From Campylobacter sp. VBCF_01 NA2 (GTDB lineage Bacteria > Campylobacterota > Campylobacteria > Campylobacterales > Campylobacteraceae), in contig NZ_CP115607.1 in assembly GCF_027797205.1 (NCBI RefSeq), positions 62,001 through 126,000 of the forward strand: 64,000 bases of DNA, written 5' to 3'. The stretch's first letter is position 1. Each line of letters starts with the position of its first letter. The notes under the pieces are model-generated. The model searched no databases and had not been told where the DNA came from. It saw nothing but the letters and a program-made list of their open reading frames with translations. The translations under genes and the position numbers were made by a program. Shown piece by piece: positions 38,482 through 47,538 of the stretch.

Positions 38482-39159
38482 TTAAATTGGTTTATAATTA
38501 AATTTGCTTGCTTTTTTTAGGAAAATTTTAAGTGCGCGCCTCTCGCGCGCGCCGACTTTGTAGCTTATGAGTTGGAGGTATTCTAAGATGTCTTTTTCAG
38601 CAATTCCTCTGCTTCTAGCGTATTTGATGAGGATATATTGTGGGATTTTGACCTTAGTGCGTAAAAACGCCTCGGTAAGTTTGGCGTAAATTTCGTGATT
38701 TTTAACCGAGCATAAAATTCCAAAAACAAATGGCAAATTTGTGTTTTTGTGCCAAATTTCGCCCAAATCGTAAAATTTCTTTTCCCCTTGCGATAAAATC
38801 GCGCGCAGAGCGTTATCGCCGATGATGACCTCGCCATTAATGCCTAAAATTCGCGAGAGCATATTTGAGCTCATCGAGGCTGGATCTAGGCGCGGGGTGG
38901 TGTTTTTACGCACGAGCACGCTTTTTACCTTTTTTTGGGCGACTATGCCAAGAGGGTGGGTGGAGTATTTTTTGTGGCGGGATTCTATGCTAGAAATCAC
39001 GGCCGCATCGACACGCATTGCGCGCAAATCGCGACAGAGCTTGCTAGGCACACCTTTTTTGAGTTCTATGAATTTTTTGGTATGCGCTGGCAAAGGTAGA
39101 GATTTTAAATACACATGAAAAGGGAGTAAATTTAAATAATCTATCTTGCCAAATCGCAT
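38482..39159 (-). CDS. mqnA: Chorismate dehydratase (futalosine pathway)
   Basis: Dehydrates chorismate to 3-[(1-carboxyvinyl)oxy]benzoate, the first step of futalosine-dependent menaquinone synthesis. It is 225 residues with the MqnA start FGKIDYLNLLPFH, the conserved VDAAVISSIES motif, the IGDNALRAI segment and a C-terminal basic helix. It is shorter than the roughly 270 residues of actinobacterial MqnA but typical for Campylobacter. mqnD lies 31 kb away, so the pathway genes are scattered. It precedes gdhA by 9 bp. Confidence 0.88.
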   Translation of the reverse strand: MRFGKIDYLNLLPFHVYLKSLPLPAHTKKFIELKKGVPSKLCRDLRAMRVDAAVISSIESRHKKYSTHPLGIVAQKKVKSVLVRKNTTPRLDPASMSSNMLSRILGINGEVIIGDNALRAILSQGEKKFYDLGEIWHKNTNLPFVFGILCSVKNHEIYAKLTEAFLRTKVKIPQYILIKYARSRGIAEKDILEYLQLISYKVGARERRALKIFLKKASKFNYKPI

Positions 39160-39242
39160 CCATATTCCTATTTTAAAATTCGTAAATTATATTACTATTT
39201 TTGTAAGAAAAAGTTAAAATTTTTAAATTAATAAAAACTAAT

Positions 39243-39273
39243 AAATTTTGCCACCAAAGAAGTGGCAAAATTT
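39243..39273 (-). terminator. Hairpin terminator of the MliC-like gene
   Basis: Perfect 12-bp arms AAATTTTGCCAC (39243-39254) and GTGGCAAAATTT (39262-39273), 7-nt loop, immediately after the stop of the leftward lipoprotein gene. Confidence 0.75.
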
Positions 39274-39276
39274 GGA

Positions 39277-39642
39277 TTAATCGGCTTGTGAGATTGAGAG
39301 TGAGTTGTATTTGCTAAACTCGACTATGCCCTCGCCGCCTTCTTTGAAGTGGATACTCACACCTTTGTCATTTTCCATGTAAATTCCGCTAGCTGAGCGT
39401 TGGCGAGTTAGGTTGTGAGTTTTGCCCTCGCTATCGGTTAAAACCGCTGTGTCAAACAAATCGTTTGAAGCTAGGCTTAGTTTTTTGCCATTTTCGGTTT
39501 TGAAATTTAGCACTTCCATTTTGGCGGTCGCTGTGGTGTGGTTTTGCTCGTTAATCGCGTCCTCTGGGGATTGGCGAAGCTGCTTTGAGGCGCAACCTGC
39601 CAAAAGTAAAAGTGCAGTCATGCATGAGAGAATTTTGCTCAT
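39277..39642 (-). CDS. MliC-like lysozyme-inhibitor lipoprotein
   Basis: A 121-residue lipoprotein with lipobox LLAGC (Cys17). The mature domain resembles MliC/PliC, membrane-bound inhibitors of C-type lysozyme: a strand FKTENGKKLSLASND, then DTAVLTDSEGKTHNLTR, then the SASGIYMENDKGVSIHFKEG block that holds the conserved SG-x-x-Y inhibitory motif. The pair of cysteines that ties the barrel in typical MliC is missing from the mature part. Such a protein would protect the cell wall from host lysozyme. It is monocistronic, with a hairpin at its end. Confidence 0.6.
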   Translation of the reverse strand: MSKILSCMTALLLLAGCASKQLRQSPEDAINEQNHTTATAKMEVLNFKTENGKKLSLASNDLFDTAVLTDSEGKTHNLTRQRSASGIYMENDKGVSIHFKEGGEGIVEFSKYNSLSISQAD

Positions 39643-39742
39643 TTTCTATCCTTTTAAAATGAAATTTTACGCAAGAAATCTTGCAAACGCGCAATTATAG
39701 TCAAAATTTATATTTCGATAGTAAATAAAAATTTACTATTTT

Positions 39743-41203
39743 CTACGATTTGCCTAAATTTGCATTGATTTCATCAATCAGCGATTTTCGCGTCTCCCAG
39801 AGCTTAGCCGATAAATCTACTTTGTAGGTTTGTGGGTGGATATTTCGCAGGTATTCGCACCAAAATTTCGCCTTGGCCTTGCGTGAAAATTCGGCGATTT
39901 GCATGACGGATTTTTTCTCGCCGACAAATTTACCATTTACAAACACAGGCTTTAACATAGCCTTTGCGCTGAAATTTTCGAGTTTTTTGCGTTTGTAAGT
40001 GTAGAGTGGGTGGAAGATTTCAAGCGGTGCGCCTTCATCGATACTTTCATTTTCAAGCGTGATTAAATCCGCTAGCGCCATGCCACTATCTTTGTCATAG
40101 AGTCTGAAAAACTGCTTGTAGCCGGGGTTGTTTATCTTGCGTGGGTCGTTTGAAATTTTAATCTTTGGCAAAATTTCGCCCTCTTTTTCGATACCGCTTA
40201 GCTTATAAACGCCGCCAAGGCTTGAACTATCGCCACCTGTGATTAATCTCGTGCCAATGCCCCAGCTATCGATTTTAGCGTCGAAAAGTTTGAGCTGATC
40301 GATCGCGTATTCGTCCAAATCGTTGCTGGCTGTGATTTTGGCGTCCTTAAATCCAGCGTTATCAAGCATTTTGCGAGATTGTTTGGTCAGATACTCCAAA
40401 TCGCCAGAATCAATGCGGATTCCAAGCGGTTTGTGGCCTTGCTCGCGAAGTTCTTCAAAAACCTTAATCGCATTTGGCACGCCGGAATTTAGCGTATCGT
40501 AGGTATCGACGAGCAAAAGCGCGGAGTCTGGGTAAATTTTGGCGTAAGCGCGAAAGGCCTCGATTTCGCTAGGAAAGCTTCCAATCCACGCATGAGAGTG
40601 TGTGCCGATAGCTGGTATGTCAAAAATTTTGGCAGCCAAAACATTTGAAGTAGCCACGCAACCGCCGATTATAGCGGCCTTTGCGCCAAAAATCGCAGCA
40701 CTTTTATCCTGCGCTCTGCGAAGCCCAAACTCCATTACGCTACCCTCTCCTGCGCTGAAATTTATGCGCGAGCTTTTGGTAGCGATTAGGGTTTGGAAAT
40801 TTATGGTGTTTAAAATCGCAGTTTCGATTAACTGCGCCTCGATGATATTTGCTTTGACGCGTATTAGTGGCTCGTGTGGAAATACGACCTCGCCCTCATC
40901 GACAGCGTAAATTTCTCCACTAAATTTAAAATTTTCAAGGTAGGCTAAAAATTCCTCCTTAAAACTCCCAAGCGAGCGCAAATACTCTATATCATCACTG
41001 CTAAAATGCAAATTCTCTATATAATCCACCACTTCGCTCATACCACAAAATATCGCATAACCGCCACCACATGGGTTTTTGCGGTAATACATATCAAAAA
41101 CTGCGACTTCGTGCGGTTTTAAGAAAAAATATCCTTGCATCATTGTGAGTTGATAAAAGTCAGTAAGCAGGGCTAAATTTGATGAATTTTCGAAATTTTG
41201 CAT
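39743..41203 (-). CDS. pncB: Nicotinate phosphoribosyltransferase
   Basis: Makes nicotinate mononucleotide from nicotinate and PRPP in NAD salvage. It is 486 residues, the long bacterial class. Family features: LLTDFYQLTMMQGYF near the N-terminus, the FGLRRAQ segment, GTHSHAWIGSF, the LLVDTYDTLNSGV strand, and GIRIDSGDL followed by SNDLDEY. It lies 49 bp downstream of the malic enzyme gene, with a strong hairpin between them, so it probably has a separate promoter within that gap or depends on readthrough. Confidence 0.94.
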   Translation of the reverse strand: MQNFENSSNLALLTDFYQLTMMQGYFFLKPHEVAVFDMYYRKNPCGGGYAIFCGMSEVVDYIENLHFSSDDIEYLRSLGSFKEEFLAYLENFKFSGEIYAVDEGEVVFPHEPLIRVKANIIEAQLIETAILNTINFQTLIATKSSRINFSAGEGSVMEFGLRRAQDKSAAIFGAKAAIIGGCVATSNVLAAKIFDIPAIGTHSHAWIGSFPSEIEAFRAYAKIYPDSALLLVDTYDTLNSGVPNAIKVFEELREQGHKPLGIRIDSGDLEYLTKQSRKMLDNAGFKDAKITASNDLDEYAIDQLKLFDAKIDSWGIGTRLITGGDSSSLGGVYKLSGIEKEGEILPKIKISNDPRKINNPGYKQFFRLYDKDSGMALADLITLENESIDEGAPLEIFHPLYTYKRKKLENFSAKAMLKPVFVNGKFVGEKKSVMQIAEFSRKAKAKFWCEYLRNIHPQTYKVDLSAKLWETRKSLIDEINANLGKS

Positions 41204-41224
41204 TTTTTAAATACCTTAAATTTT

Positions 41225-41250
41225 GAAATTTCCCGAAAACGGGAAATTTC
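41225..41250 (-). terminator. Hairpin terminator after the malic enzyme gene
   Basis: Perfect 11-bp arms GAAATTTCCCG (41225-41235) and CGGGAAATTTC (41240-41250) with loop AAAA, directly after the malic enzyme stop on the minus strand. Confidence 0.75.
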
Positions 41251-41252
41251 GA

Positions 41253-42506
41253 TTATTTTGATTGTAAAGATTTTTTGTAAGCCTCGAAATCGAAATTGCT
41301 TACTCTTGCTACGCCATCATCTACGGCAGCTTTTGCAACAGCAGCTGAAATAATAGCAAATACGCGCGGATCAAATGGATTTGGGATAATATAATCTCGT
41401 CCAAATTTCAAATCAGGCTTGCCTAGCATTTTTAGCACATCTGGGTGGATTGGCTCACGGGCTAGCTCCGCCATAGCGCGAGAAGCGGCTAGTTTCATAT
41501 TTTCGGTGATTTTTTTAGCCTTTACATCTAGCGCGCCACGGAAAATGTAAGGGAAGCCCAAAACATTGTTGATTTGGTTAGCAAAGTCGCTTCTGCCAGT
41601 GCCTACGATCGCATCGTCCCTCACGGCATGCACCTCATCTGGGTAGATTTCAGGCACAGGGTTTGCAAGAGCGAAGATTATCGGCGTTGGCGCCATTGAT
41701 TTTACCATTTCGGCTGTTACGACGCCTGGTTTGCTAAGGCCAAGAAACATATCCGCACCCCTCATCGCATCTGCTAGACTTCTATCGTTTGTGTCGATAG
41801 CAAATTCCATTTTTTGTGGGTTTAAATCGCTTCTGCCAGTATGAATTACGCCCTTTGAATCAAGCATAATTACATTTTTTGCGCCAAGGCTTTTATATAG
41901 TTTCGCGCACGCGATACCTGCTGCACCTGCGCCTGAGACTACGATTTTCATATCTTCGATTTTTTTGTCACTGATGTAGGCTGCGTTGATTAATCCCGCA
42001 CCTGTAATCATCGCCGTGCCGTGCTGATCGTCGTGCATGACAGGGATATCGACGGCATTTTGTAGTTCTTTTTCGATCTCAAAGCACTCAGGAGCTTTGA
42101 TATCTTCTAAATTTATTCCGCCAAATGTCGGCGAGATAGCCTTGCAAATTTCGACTATTTTTTTAGGGTCTGTTTCGTTTATCTCGATATCAAAAGCATC
42201 TACGCCAGCAAATTTTTTAAACAAAACCGCTTTTCCCTCCATTACTGGCTTTCCTGCGATTGCACCTATATCTCCTAGCCCTAAAACGGCCGTTCCGTTT
42301 GTGATAACTGCGACAAGATTTGATTTGTTGGTGTATTTGTATGCTAGCTCATTATCGGCCTCAATCACCTTGCAAGGCTCGGCCACACCTGGTGTGTATG
42401 CTAGGGTCAAATCCTCTGGTTTAGCGCATGGAGTTTTGACATTTATGCCGATTTTTCCGCCGATATGATACTCTAACGCCCTTTCTTTCAAATCATTTTG
42501 TGCCAT
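41253..42506 (-). CDS. mez: Malic enzyme (malate oxidoreductase, decarboxylating)
   Basis: Converts malate to pyruvate with NAD(P) reduction. It is 417 residues, the short form without a phosphotransacetylase domain. Motifs: [11 protein letters not shown] near residue 35, the [20 protein letters not shown] segment, [15 protein letters not shown] with the catalytic lysine, HDDQHGTA, and the Rossmann [13 protein letters not shown]. It starts 1 bp from the gltX stop; gltX-malic enzyme is a conserved pair (Cj1288c-Cj1287c in C. jejuni). Cofactor preference is not obvious. Confidence 0.95.
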   Translation of the reverse strand: MAQNDLKERALEYHIGGKIGINVKTPCAKPEDLTLAYTPGVAEPCKVIEADNELAYKYTNKSNLVAVITNGTAVLGLGDIGAIAGKPVMEGKAVLFKKFAGVDAFDIEINETDPKKIVEICKAISPTFGGINLEDIKAPECFEIEKELQNAVDIPVMHDDQHGTAMITGAGLINAAYISDKKIEDMKIVVSGAGAAGIACAKLYKSLGAKNVIMLDSKGVIHTGRSDLNPQKMEFAIDTNDRSLADAMRGADMFLGLSKPGVVTAEMVKSMAPTPIIFALANPVPEIYPDEVHAVRDDAIVGTGRSDFANQINNVLGFPYIFRGALDVKAKKITENMKLAASRAMAELAREPIHPDVLKMLGKPDLKFGRDYIIPNPFDPRVFAIISAAVAKAAVDDGVARVSNFDFEAYKKSLQSK

Positions 42507-43886
42507 TTAAATTCCTTTCTGTAATAAGCTAGAAATTCTAGCTTTAACCTCGTCGCTACCTAAAATTTCAATCATTTCAAATATCGACGGACTTACGCTC
42601 GTTCCTGTTATGGCGACTCGCAAAGGTTGGGCTAAATCTTTTAGCTTCACTTCGTTTGCCTCCAAAAATTCCATTGTCTTTGCCTCGATTTCGCTTGCAA
42701 CGAAATTTGAGGTTAAAATTTCTTGGAATTTTGCGAGTAAGGCTATCGAATTTTCGTTGATAAACTTTTTATACGCTTTTTCATCATAAATTTTTAAAGG
42801 ATTGATTAAGGTTGCGATTCCGTTCGCCATTTCGGCTAGGGTTTTTGCGCGCTCTTTGTATTGATCGATGATAAGCTCTTTTTTAGGGTGATTTACTATA
42901 TCTACGCCAAATTCTAGCAGGTGGGCGCAGGCTTCGGTAACGCTTAAATTTTTAATGTAATGCGCATTTAGCCAATCAAGTTTGGTTTGGTTAAATGTGC
43001 TTGCACTTTTGCCGATATTATTAGGATTAAAGAGTTTTTTCATATCGTCCATGCTAAAAATTTCATCGTCCCCATGCGACCAGCCAAGGCGGACTAAGAA
43101 ATTTAGCAGAGCTTGTGGCAAATAGCCCATTTTTTTGTATTCCATGACATCTGTCGCGCCGTGGCGTTTAGAGAGTTTTGAGCCGTCAGAGCCATTTATC
43201 ATAGCAACATGGTAAAATTTAGGCACTTTAAATCCAAGTGCGTTATAAAGCACGATTTGTTTTGGGGTATTTGATAGGTGATCATCGCCTCTGATGATAT
43301 CTGTAACGCCCATTAGCGCGTCATCTATAACGACCGTGAAATTATAAGTCGGCGTGCCGTCGCTTCTAGCGATGATAAAATCGTCTAAAATGTCTTTGGC
43401 TTCAAATTTCATATCGCCCTTAATTCCGTCGCTAAACTCAATCGTGCCGTCAAGTGGCGATTTTATGCGGATTACTGGCTCGATACCAACCGGCGGAGTG
43501 CCTGTGAAATCGCGATACCTATTATCGTATTTTGGGCGCTCTTTTCTGGCTTCTTGCTCGGCTCTTAGCGCGTCTAGCTCAGCCTTGCTCATATAGCATT
43601 TATATGCTTTGCCCTCATCAAGGAGCTTTTGGACATATTCTTTGTATAAATCAAATCGTGAGCTTTGATAGACGATTTCGCCGTCGTAGTCTAGACTGCA
43701 CCATTTAAACGCCTCTTCGATAGCCTTTGCGGCCTCTACCGAATTTCTTTTTAAATCCGTATCTTCAATGCGAAGCAAGAATTTGCCGTTATTTGCTCTT
43801 GCGTATAGGTATGAAAACAGCGCAGTTCTTAATCCGCCGATGTGCAAATACCCTGTCGGGCTTGGTGCGAAACGAGTTACAATCAT
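42507..43886 (-). CDS. gltX: Glutamyl-tRNA synthetase
   Basis: Class I aminoacyl-tRNA synthetase, 459 residues from ATG 43886, which has the AAAAGGAAATTT leader; the longer frame to 43943 runs through the promoter. The HIGH-type motif is PTGYLHIGG (residues 10-18) and the KMSKS-type motif is SKLSKRHG. DDFIIARSDGTPTYNF is also conserved. Campylobacter and Helicobacter carry two GltX-type enzymes, one charging tRNA-Glu and one tRNA-Gln for the transamidase route. This one, by its neighbours, corresponds to Cj1288c. It shares a palindromic divergent promoter with the SurA-like gene. Confidence 0.94.
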   Translation of the reverse strand: MIVTRFAPSPTGYLHIGGLRTALFSYLYARANNGKFLLRIEDTDLKRNSVEAAKAIEEAFKWCSLDYDGEIVYQSSRFDLYKEYVQKLLDEGKAYKCYMSKAELDALRAEQEARKERPKYDNRYRDFTGTPPVGIEPVIRIKSPLDGTIEFSDGIKGDMKFEAKDILDDFIIARSDGTPTYNFTVVIDDALMGVTDIIRGDDHLSNTPKQIVLYNALGFKVPKFYHVAMINGSDGSKLSKRHGATDVMEYKKMGYLPQALLNFLVRLGWSHGDDEIFSMDDMKKLFNPNNIGKSASTFNQTKLDWLNAHYIKNLSVTEACAHLLEFGVDIVNHPKKELIIDQYKERAKTLAEMANGIATLINPLKIYDEKAYKKFINENSIALLAKFQEILTSNFVASEIEAKTMEFLEANEVKLKDLAQPLRVAITGTSVSPSIFEMIEILGSDEVKARISSLLQKGI

Positions 43887-43919
43887 AAATTTCCTTTTTA
43901 AAATTTTACTTTTTAATGT

Positions 43920-43937
43920 TATAATCGTGGGATTATA
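43920..43937. promoter_or_regulatory. Symmetric divergent promoter of gltX and the SurA-like gene
   Basis: TATAATC-GTGG-GATTATA, a perfect 7-bp inverted repeat with a 4-bp centre. Each arm is a consensus -10 box, one per strand, so RNA polymerase could bind in either direction but probably not in both at once. Distances to the start codons are about 29 bp (SurA-like, 43966) and 46 bp (gltX, 43886). Confidence 0.65.
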
Positions 43938-43965
43938 AAGCAAAAAGACTAAATAAAGGTTGAAA

Positions 43966-44832
43966 ATGATAAAAAAACTAGCCGTTGTTGCACTTTTAGG
44001 TTTTGGCGCGTTAAACGCAAATGTCGTAAATAGCGTCGTGGCTGTCGTAGAAAACGAGCCGATTACGAATTACGAATTAGCCAGAGTCCAAAAGGCCACA
44101 GGTGCCAGCCCGCAAGCTGCAATGGAAATTTTAATCAAGCAAAAATTGCAAGATTCTGAGATTAAACGCAGAGGAATCACTGTAAGCCCAGCTGAAATCG
44201 ATAATCGCATAAAAATGATTGCCGAGCAGAACAAACTTAGCCTAGAACAGCTACAAAAGGCACTAAAACAGCAAAAAATGTCAGAAGAGGCGTTTAGAGA
44301 AAATGTGCGTCGCGGAATTTTAGAAGAAAAGCTCTATGGGCCACTTTTTGCCGATGTGCAACGCACCGTAACGCCACAAAATGTGCGCAGATTTTACGAG
44401 CAAAACCCATCTTTATTTACGACTTTTGATAGCATTACGCTAACTCGCTATATCGCTAAAACAGAAAGCGCTCTTAATCCTATCAAACGCAATCCAAACG
44501 CACGACCAGGAAATGTGTATGTAATGCGTGGCACGCTAAAAGCCAATCAAATGGACGCAGGGCTAAAATACATCGTTACAAGCGTGGATAAGGGCAAATT
44601 CTCGCCAGTTATCCCTACGGCAAATGGATATGAGATGTTTTATGTCAATGACAAAAAGGGCGTGCAAACGGCTGATTTTGAAAGCGTGCAAGAAAAGGCA
44701 ATCGAAGCCTATGTGACAAACAAACGCAAAAAAATGGTTGAGGAATTTAACGATAGAATTCGTTCTAACGCCAATGTCCGCATAATAGATCGCAACCTAA
44801 ACCCTACAAATTCTACAAAAAAATCTAAATAA
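43966..44832 (+). CDS. SurA-like periplasmic chaperone/peptidyl-prolyl isomerase
   Basis: A 288-residue exported protein starting at ATG 43966 (AAAGG six bases before; a TTG two codons earlier is less likely). The signal peptide ends near residue 18 (ALNA). VVNSVVAVVENEPITNYEL is the SurA N-terminal start, followed by a long helical chaperone core. Residues from about 130 form a partial parvulin-like domain that ends in the swapped helix IEAYVTNKRKKMVEEFNDRIR. The C. jejuni counterpart Cj1289 is a structurally known SurA-like chaperone, also divergent from gltX. It probably escorts outer-membrane proteins. Two palindromic hairpins follow it. Confidence 0.85.
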   Translation: MIKKLAVVALLGFGALNANVVNSVVAVVENEPITNYELARVQKATGASPQAAMEILIKQKLQDSEIKRRGITVSPAEIDNRIKMIAEQNKLSLEQLQKALKQQKMSEEAFRENVRRGILEEKLYGPLFADVQRTVTPQNVRRFYEQNPSLFTTFDSITLTRYIAKTESALNPIKRNPNARPGNVYVMRGTLKANQMDAGLKYIVTSVDKGKFSPVIPTANGYEMFYVNDKKGVQTADFESVQEKAIEAYVTNKRKKMVEEFNDRIRSNANVRIIDRNLNPTNSTKKSK

Positions 44833-44840
44833 CCTACCCA

Positions 44841-44872
44841 AAATTTTGGAAATTTTAAAATTTCCAAAATTT
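44841..44872. terminator. Perfect 32-bp palindrome, terminator of the SurA-like gene
   Basis: Arms AAATTTTGGAAATTTT (44841-44856) and AAAATTTCCAAAATTT (44857-44872) meet without a spacer. It sits 9 bp after the stop. Confidence 0.7.
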
Positions 44873-44900
44873 AAATTTTAATGAAAATTTGAAATTTACC

Positions 44901-44928
44901 CCACGCTAAATTCGTAAATTTAGCGTGG
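44901..44928. terminator. Second hairpin, terminator for the leftward DsbC-like gene
   Basis: Perfect 12-bp arms CCACGCTAAATT (44901-44912) and AATTTAGCGTGG (44917-44928) with loop CGTA, 23 bp beyond the stop of the leftward gene. Confidence 0.7.
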
Positions 44929-44951
44929 AATTTAAAGTGTAGTTTTGAAAT

Positions 44952-45665
44952 TTATTTTAATTTTGAAGTTTCAATGATAAATGGCACTGAATTTAGGCCA
45001 GATGAGAAGTATTTATCGGCGATAGCTTTTGCGCTTTTTAGTTCCTCAGGGCTTACGCTTGAAGCGTTTGCTTTGTTATCTTCGGCATAGTATTTGCGCA
45101 AAACAGCGATTTTTTCGGCGTCAGTTTTGGCTGATTTGACCTCTTTGTAAATCAGTGCTGATTTGGCATGACCGCTATCTCCATGCACTGATGTCATTAT
45201 GATTTCGACATTGTTGCTTTTAAGCGTTCGCTCGATTTCGGCTAGCTCTCTACGACAAAATGGACACTCAGCGTCAGTTAGCATTAGCAAAGTTGGCTTT
45301 TTAGGGTCATTTCCAAGGGTAATGATATTGTCTTTGCTTTCGCTTTTATAGACGCTTGCTACCCCTTTTGAAAGTCTAGATTGTTTGATTTGGTCTTTGT
45401 AAAGAATCTGTTTTTTAGGGTCGATTACATCCATCAAAACCAAATCTCCACTAGTGAAAATCACCTCTTCTTGTGAAATTTCGCCATTTGAAATTTTCAA
45501 AATCACAGCTTGGATATCTTTTAGCCCTTCTACTGGCATACGCTCAGCCACGCTGATTTTTAAATTTGCTGGCAAACCGCCATACATAGATAAAATTTCG
45601 CTATCGCTAAGCGCGGCATTTAGGCTTAGCGCGCCCGCAAGCGAGAAAAGTAAAACTTTTTTCAT
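44952..45665 (-). CDS. DsbC/DsbG-like thiol:disulfide interchange protein
   Basis: A 237-residue periplasmic thioredoxin-fold protein. The signal peptide spans about residues 1-18. An N-terminal domain (20-105) has the layout of the DsbC dimerisation region. The active site is AECPFCRRE (Cys134 and Cys137), a CPFC dithiol rather than the CGYC of E. coli DsbC. The TSVHGDSGHAKSAL loop and the cis-Pro strand SVPFIIE follow. It would act as an isomerase or reductase for periplasmic disulfides. It lies 52 bp downstream of selB on the same strand, so it may be transcribed with selAB, although its function is not selenium-specific. Confidence 0.83.
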   Translation of the reverse strand: MKKVLLFSLAGALSLNAALSDSEILSMYGGLPANLKISVAERMPVEGLKDIQAVILKISNGEISQEEVIFTSGDLVLMDVIDPKKQILYKDQIKQSRLSKGVASVYKSESKDNIITLGNDPKKPTLLMLTDAECPFCRRELAEIERTLKSNNVEIIMTSVHGDSGHAKSALIYKEVKSAKTDAEKIAVLRKYYAEDNKANASSVSPEELKSAKAIADKYFSSGLNSVPFIIETSKLK

Positions 45666-45717
45666 TTTCTTCCTTTTTTAAAAAATCCAACGATTTTAGC
45701 CAAAATTTGTAAATAAC

Positions 45718-47538
45718 TTATTTTTTTAAGTAGCGTTTATTATCGATTGTGATGATATCGCCTAGATTATCGAGGTATTCTAGGTAAGAAATCGCAAATT
45801 TCCTGCTTAAATTTAGCCTCTCTTTGACATTTGCTACATCGGCAAAACCAGCTTCTTTTATCAAATCATAAAGCTTTTTGATAATCTGGCTTAAATTGCC
45901 AGCCTCCACAAAGAGATTGTGCGCTAGGCGAACTACCTTTTTAGAATATGTTAGTTTTTTCAGAGCGTCATCGCCACTGACGCGGTCGATATCGAGCATT
46001 TCGTAGATATTATATGGCGCAAGCGGGGCGATTCCGCCTTTTTTGATGATGTCGAAAATTTTGCCCTCCAAACTCTGTTTTAAATCCTGTAAATTCGCCC
46101 CTTTTTTGATATACACGCCACCGGTTTTTTCTATCACGCTGGCCCTTTCTAGCTCGCTAAGCACGAGGGAGGCTAAGCTTTCGCTAGCCCAAGAGAGTTT
46201 TAGGGCGATTGAGGTTGGGGAAAATACAGCGTGCGGGTTTTTTGCTATGATAAATTTAATCAGCTCTTTGATATCGTCAATCGCGCTATTATCATACACG
46301 CACAGCGTCGCTTCGTCAAAATATGTATTTGGTATCGTCTTAGCAATCGCTTTTGCGCTATCATAATCCATATCAAATCTCTGATACGCCGAAAACAGCC
46401 CAAATCCGTGGCGGTGAAATTTGCTTAAAATTTCAAAGGCTTTTTTGAAATTTTTATGCAAAAGTGCTGTTAAAAACTCTGCCTTATTTGCCTTTTTTAG
46501 TGGCTCGATGACCGCATTTAGCACCCTTCCACCCCCACATACGCGAGAGTTTGCCAAGCATACAAATGGCTCGTCAAATTTCAAAAACATAGTTTTTTCA
46601 AATTTGAAATTTATCAAAAATTCGCCACTTCCAAGCTCTTTAATAATGCGCGCTTTTGCCGGCGTTTGCTTTGAGCCCACACAAAAGCTCACATCCTCCC
46701 CATGCGCTATTTTGCCACGAAAGAGCGTATCGGCTTCGTTAAATCCCCTAAAAAAGCCCTTTTTAGTAAGGATATAGCCTCGCTCTAACTCGCTAGTTTT
46801 AGCATCAAGCGCGATTGCTACGCGGTTTGGCGCATACGCAACCTGCGTGTCGGTATCGTGGATTTGTAGGCTTTTGGCGGTTAAAATTTTGCCACAATCT
46901 GCGCAAAGAAGTTTTTCGCCACGCGAAATCGCCCCGCTAATAAGCGAGCCAGTTACCACCGTGCCAATGCCTTTTAAAGTGAAAATTCTATCTATATAAT
47001 AGTGCAAAATTCCCCCATTTTTGCGCGGTTTTGGCTTTATGTTAAATAGATAAGATTTAAGCTCATCAACGCCTAAATTTGTCTTTGCGCTTAGGAAAAA
47101 TGTATTTAAAATTTGCAAATTTGAAAATTTGGCTATAAATTCCTCGCACTCTTTTTTAACTTCGTTTTGGCGCGCAGAGTCCGTGAGATCGCACTTTGTG
47201 ATACACAAAACCACGCTTTTTACATCTAAAAGCGATAAAATTTCGATATGCTCCCTGCTTTGGGGCATTAGCCCGTCATCGCTAGCGACGATTAAAAGCG
47301 CGCAATCAAACGCATACGCCCCACTAATCATGGTTTTTACTAAATTTTCATGCCCCGGAACATCGATAAATGCTATATTTGCGTTTTTTGATTTTAAATT
47401 TGAAAAGCTTAAATCAATCGTGATTCCGCGCTCAATCTCGCTTGCTAGCCTGTCTCCATCGACGCCATTTAGCGCCTTTATAAGTGCGGTTTTGCCATGA
47501 TCGATATGCCCTGCTGTGCCGATTATGACGCTATTCAT
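45718..47538 (-). CDS. selB: Selenocysteine-specific elongation factor SelB
   Basis: GTPase that brings Sec-tRNA(Sec) to UGA codons marked by a SECIS hairpin. It is 606 residues. The G domain has GHIDHGKTALIKAL (residues 10-23), the FIDVPGHE and CITKCDL motifs, followed by EF-Tu-like beta-barrel domains 2 and 3. The C-terminal winged-helix region (about 430-606) binds the mRNA hairpin. Its start overlaps the selA end by 8 bp. The target gene fdhA, with its UGA and SECIS-like fold, is less than 5 kb away. Confidence 0.95.
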   Translation of the reverse strand: MNSVIIGTAGHIDHGKTALIKALNGVDGDRLASEIERGITIDLSFSNLKSKNANIAFIDVPGHENLVKTMISGAYAFDCALLIVASDDGLMPQSREHIEILSLLDVKSVVLCITKCDLTDSARQNEVKKECEEFIAKFSNLQILNTFFLSAKTNLGVDELKSYLFNIKPKPRKNGGILHYYIDRIFTLKGIGTVVTGSLISGAISRGEKLLCADCGKILTAKSLQIHDTDTQVAYAPNRVAIALDAKTSELERGYILTKKGFFRGFNEADTLFRGKIAHGEDVSFCVGSKQTPAKARIIKELGSGEFLINFKFEKTMFLKFDEPFVCLANSRVCGGGRVLNAVIEPLKKANKAEFLTALLHKNFKKAFEILSKFHRHGFGLFSAYQRFDMDYDSAKAIAKTIPNTYFDEATLCVYDNSAIDDIKELIKFIIAKNPHAVFSPTSIALKLSWASESLASLVLSELERASVIEKTGGVYIKKGANLQDLKQSLEGKIFDIIKKGGIAPLAPYNIYEMLDIDRVSGDDALKKLTYSKKVVRLAHNLFVEAGNLSQIIKKLYDLIKEAGFADVANVKERLNLSRKFAISYLEYLDNLGDIITIDNKRYLKK

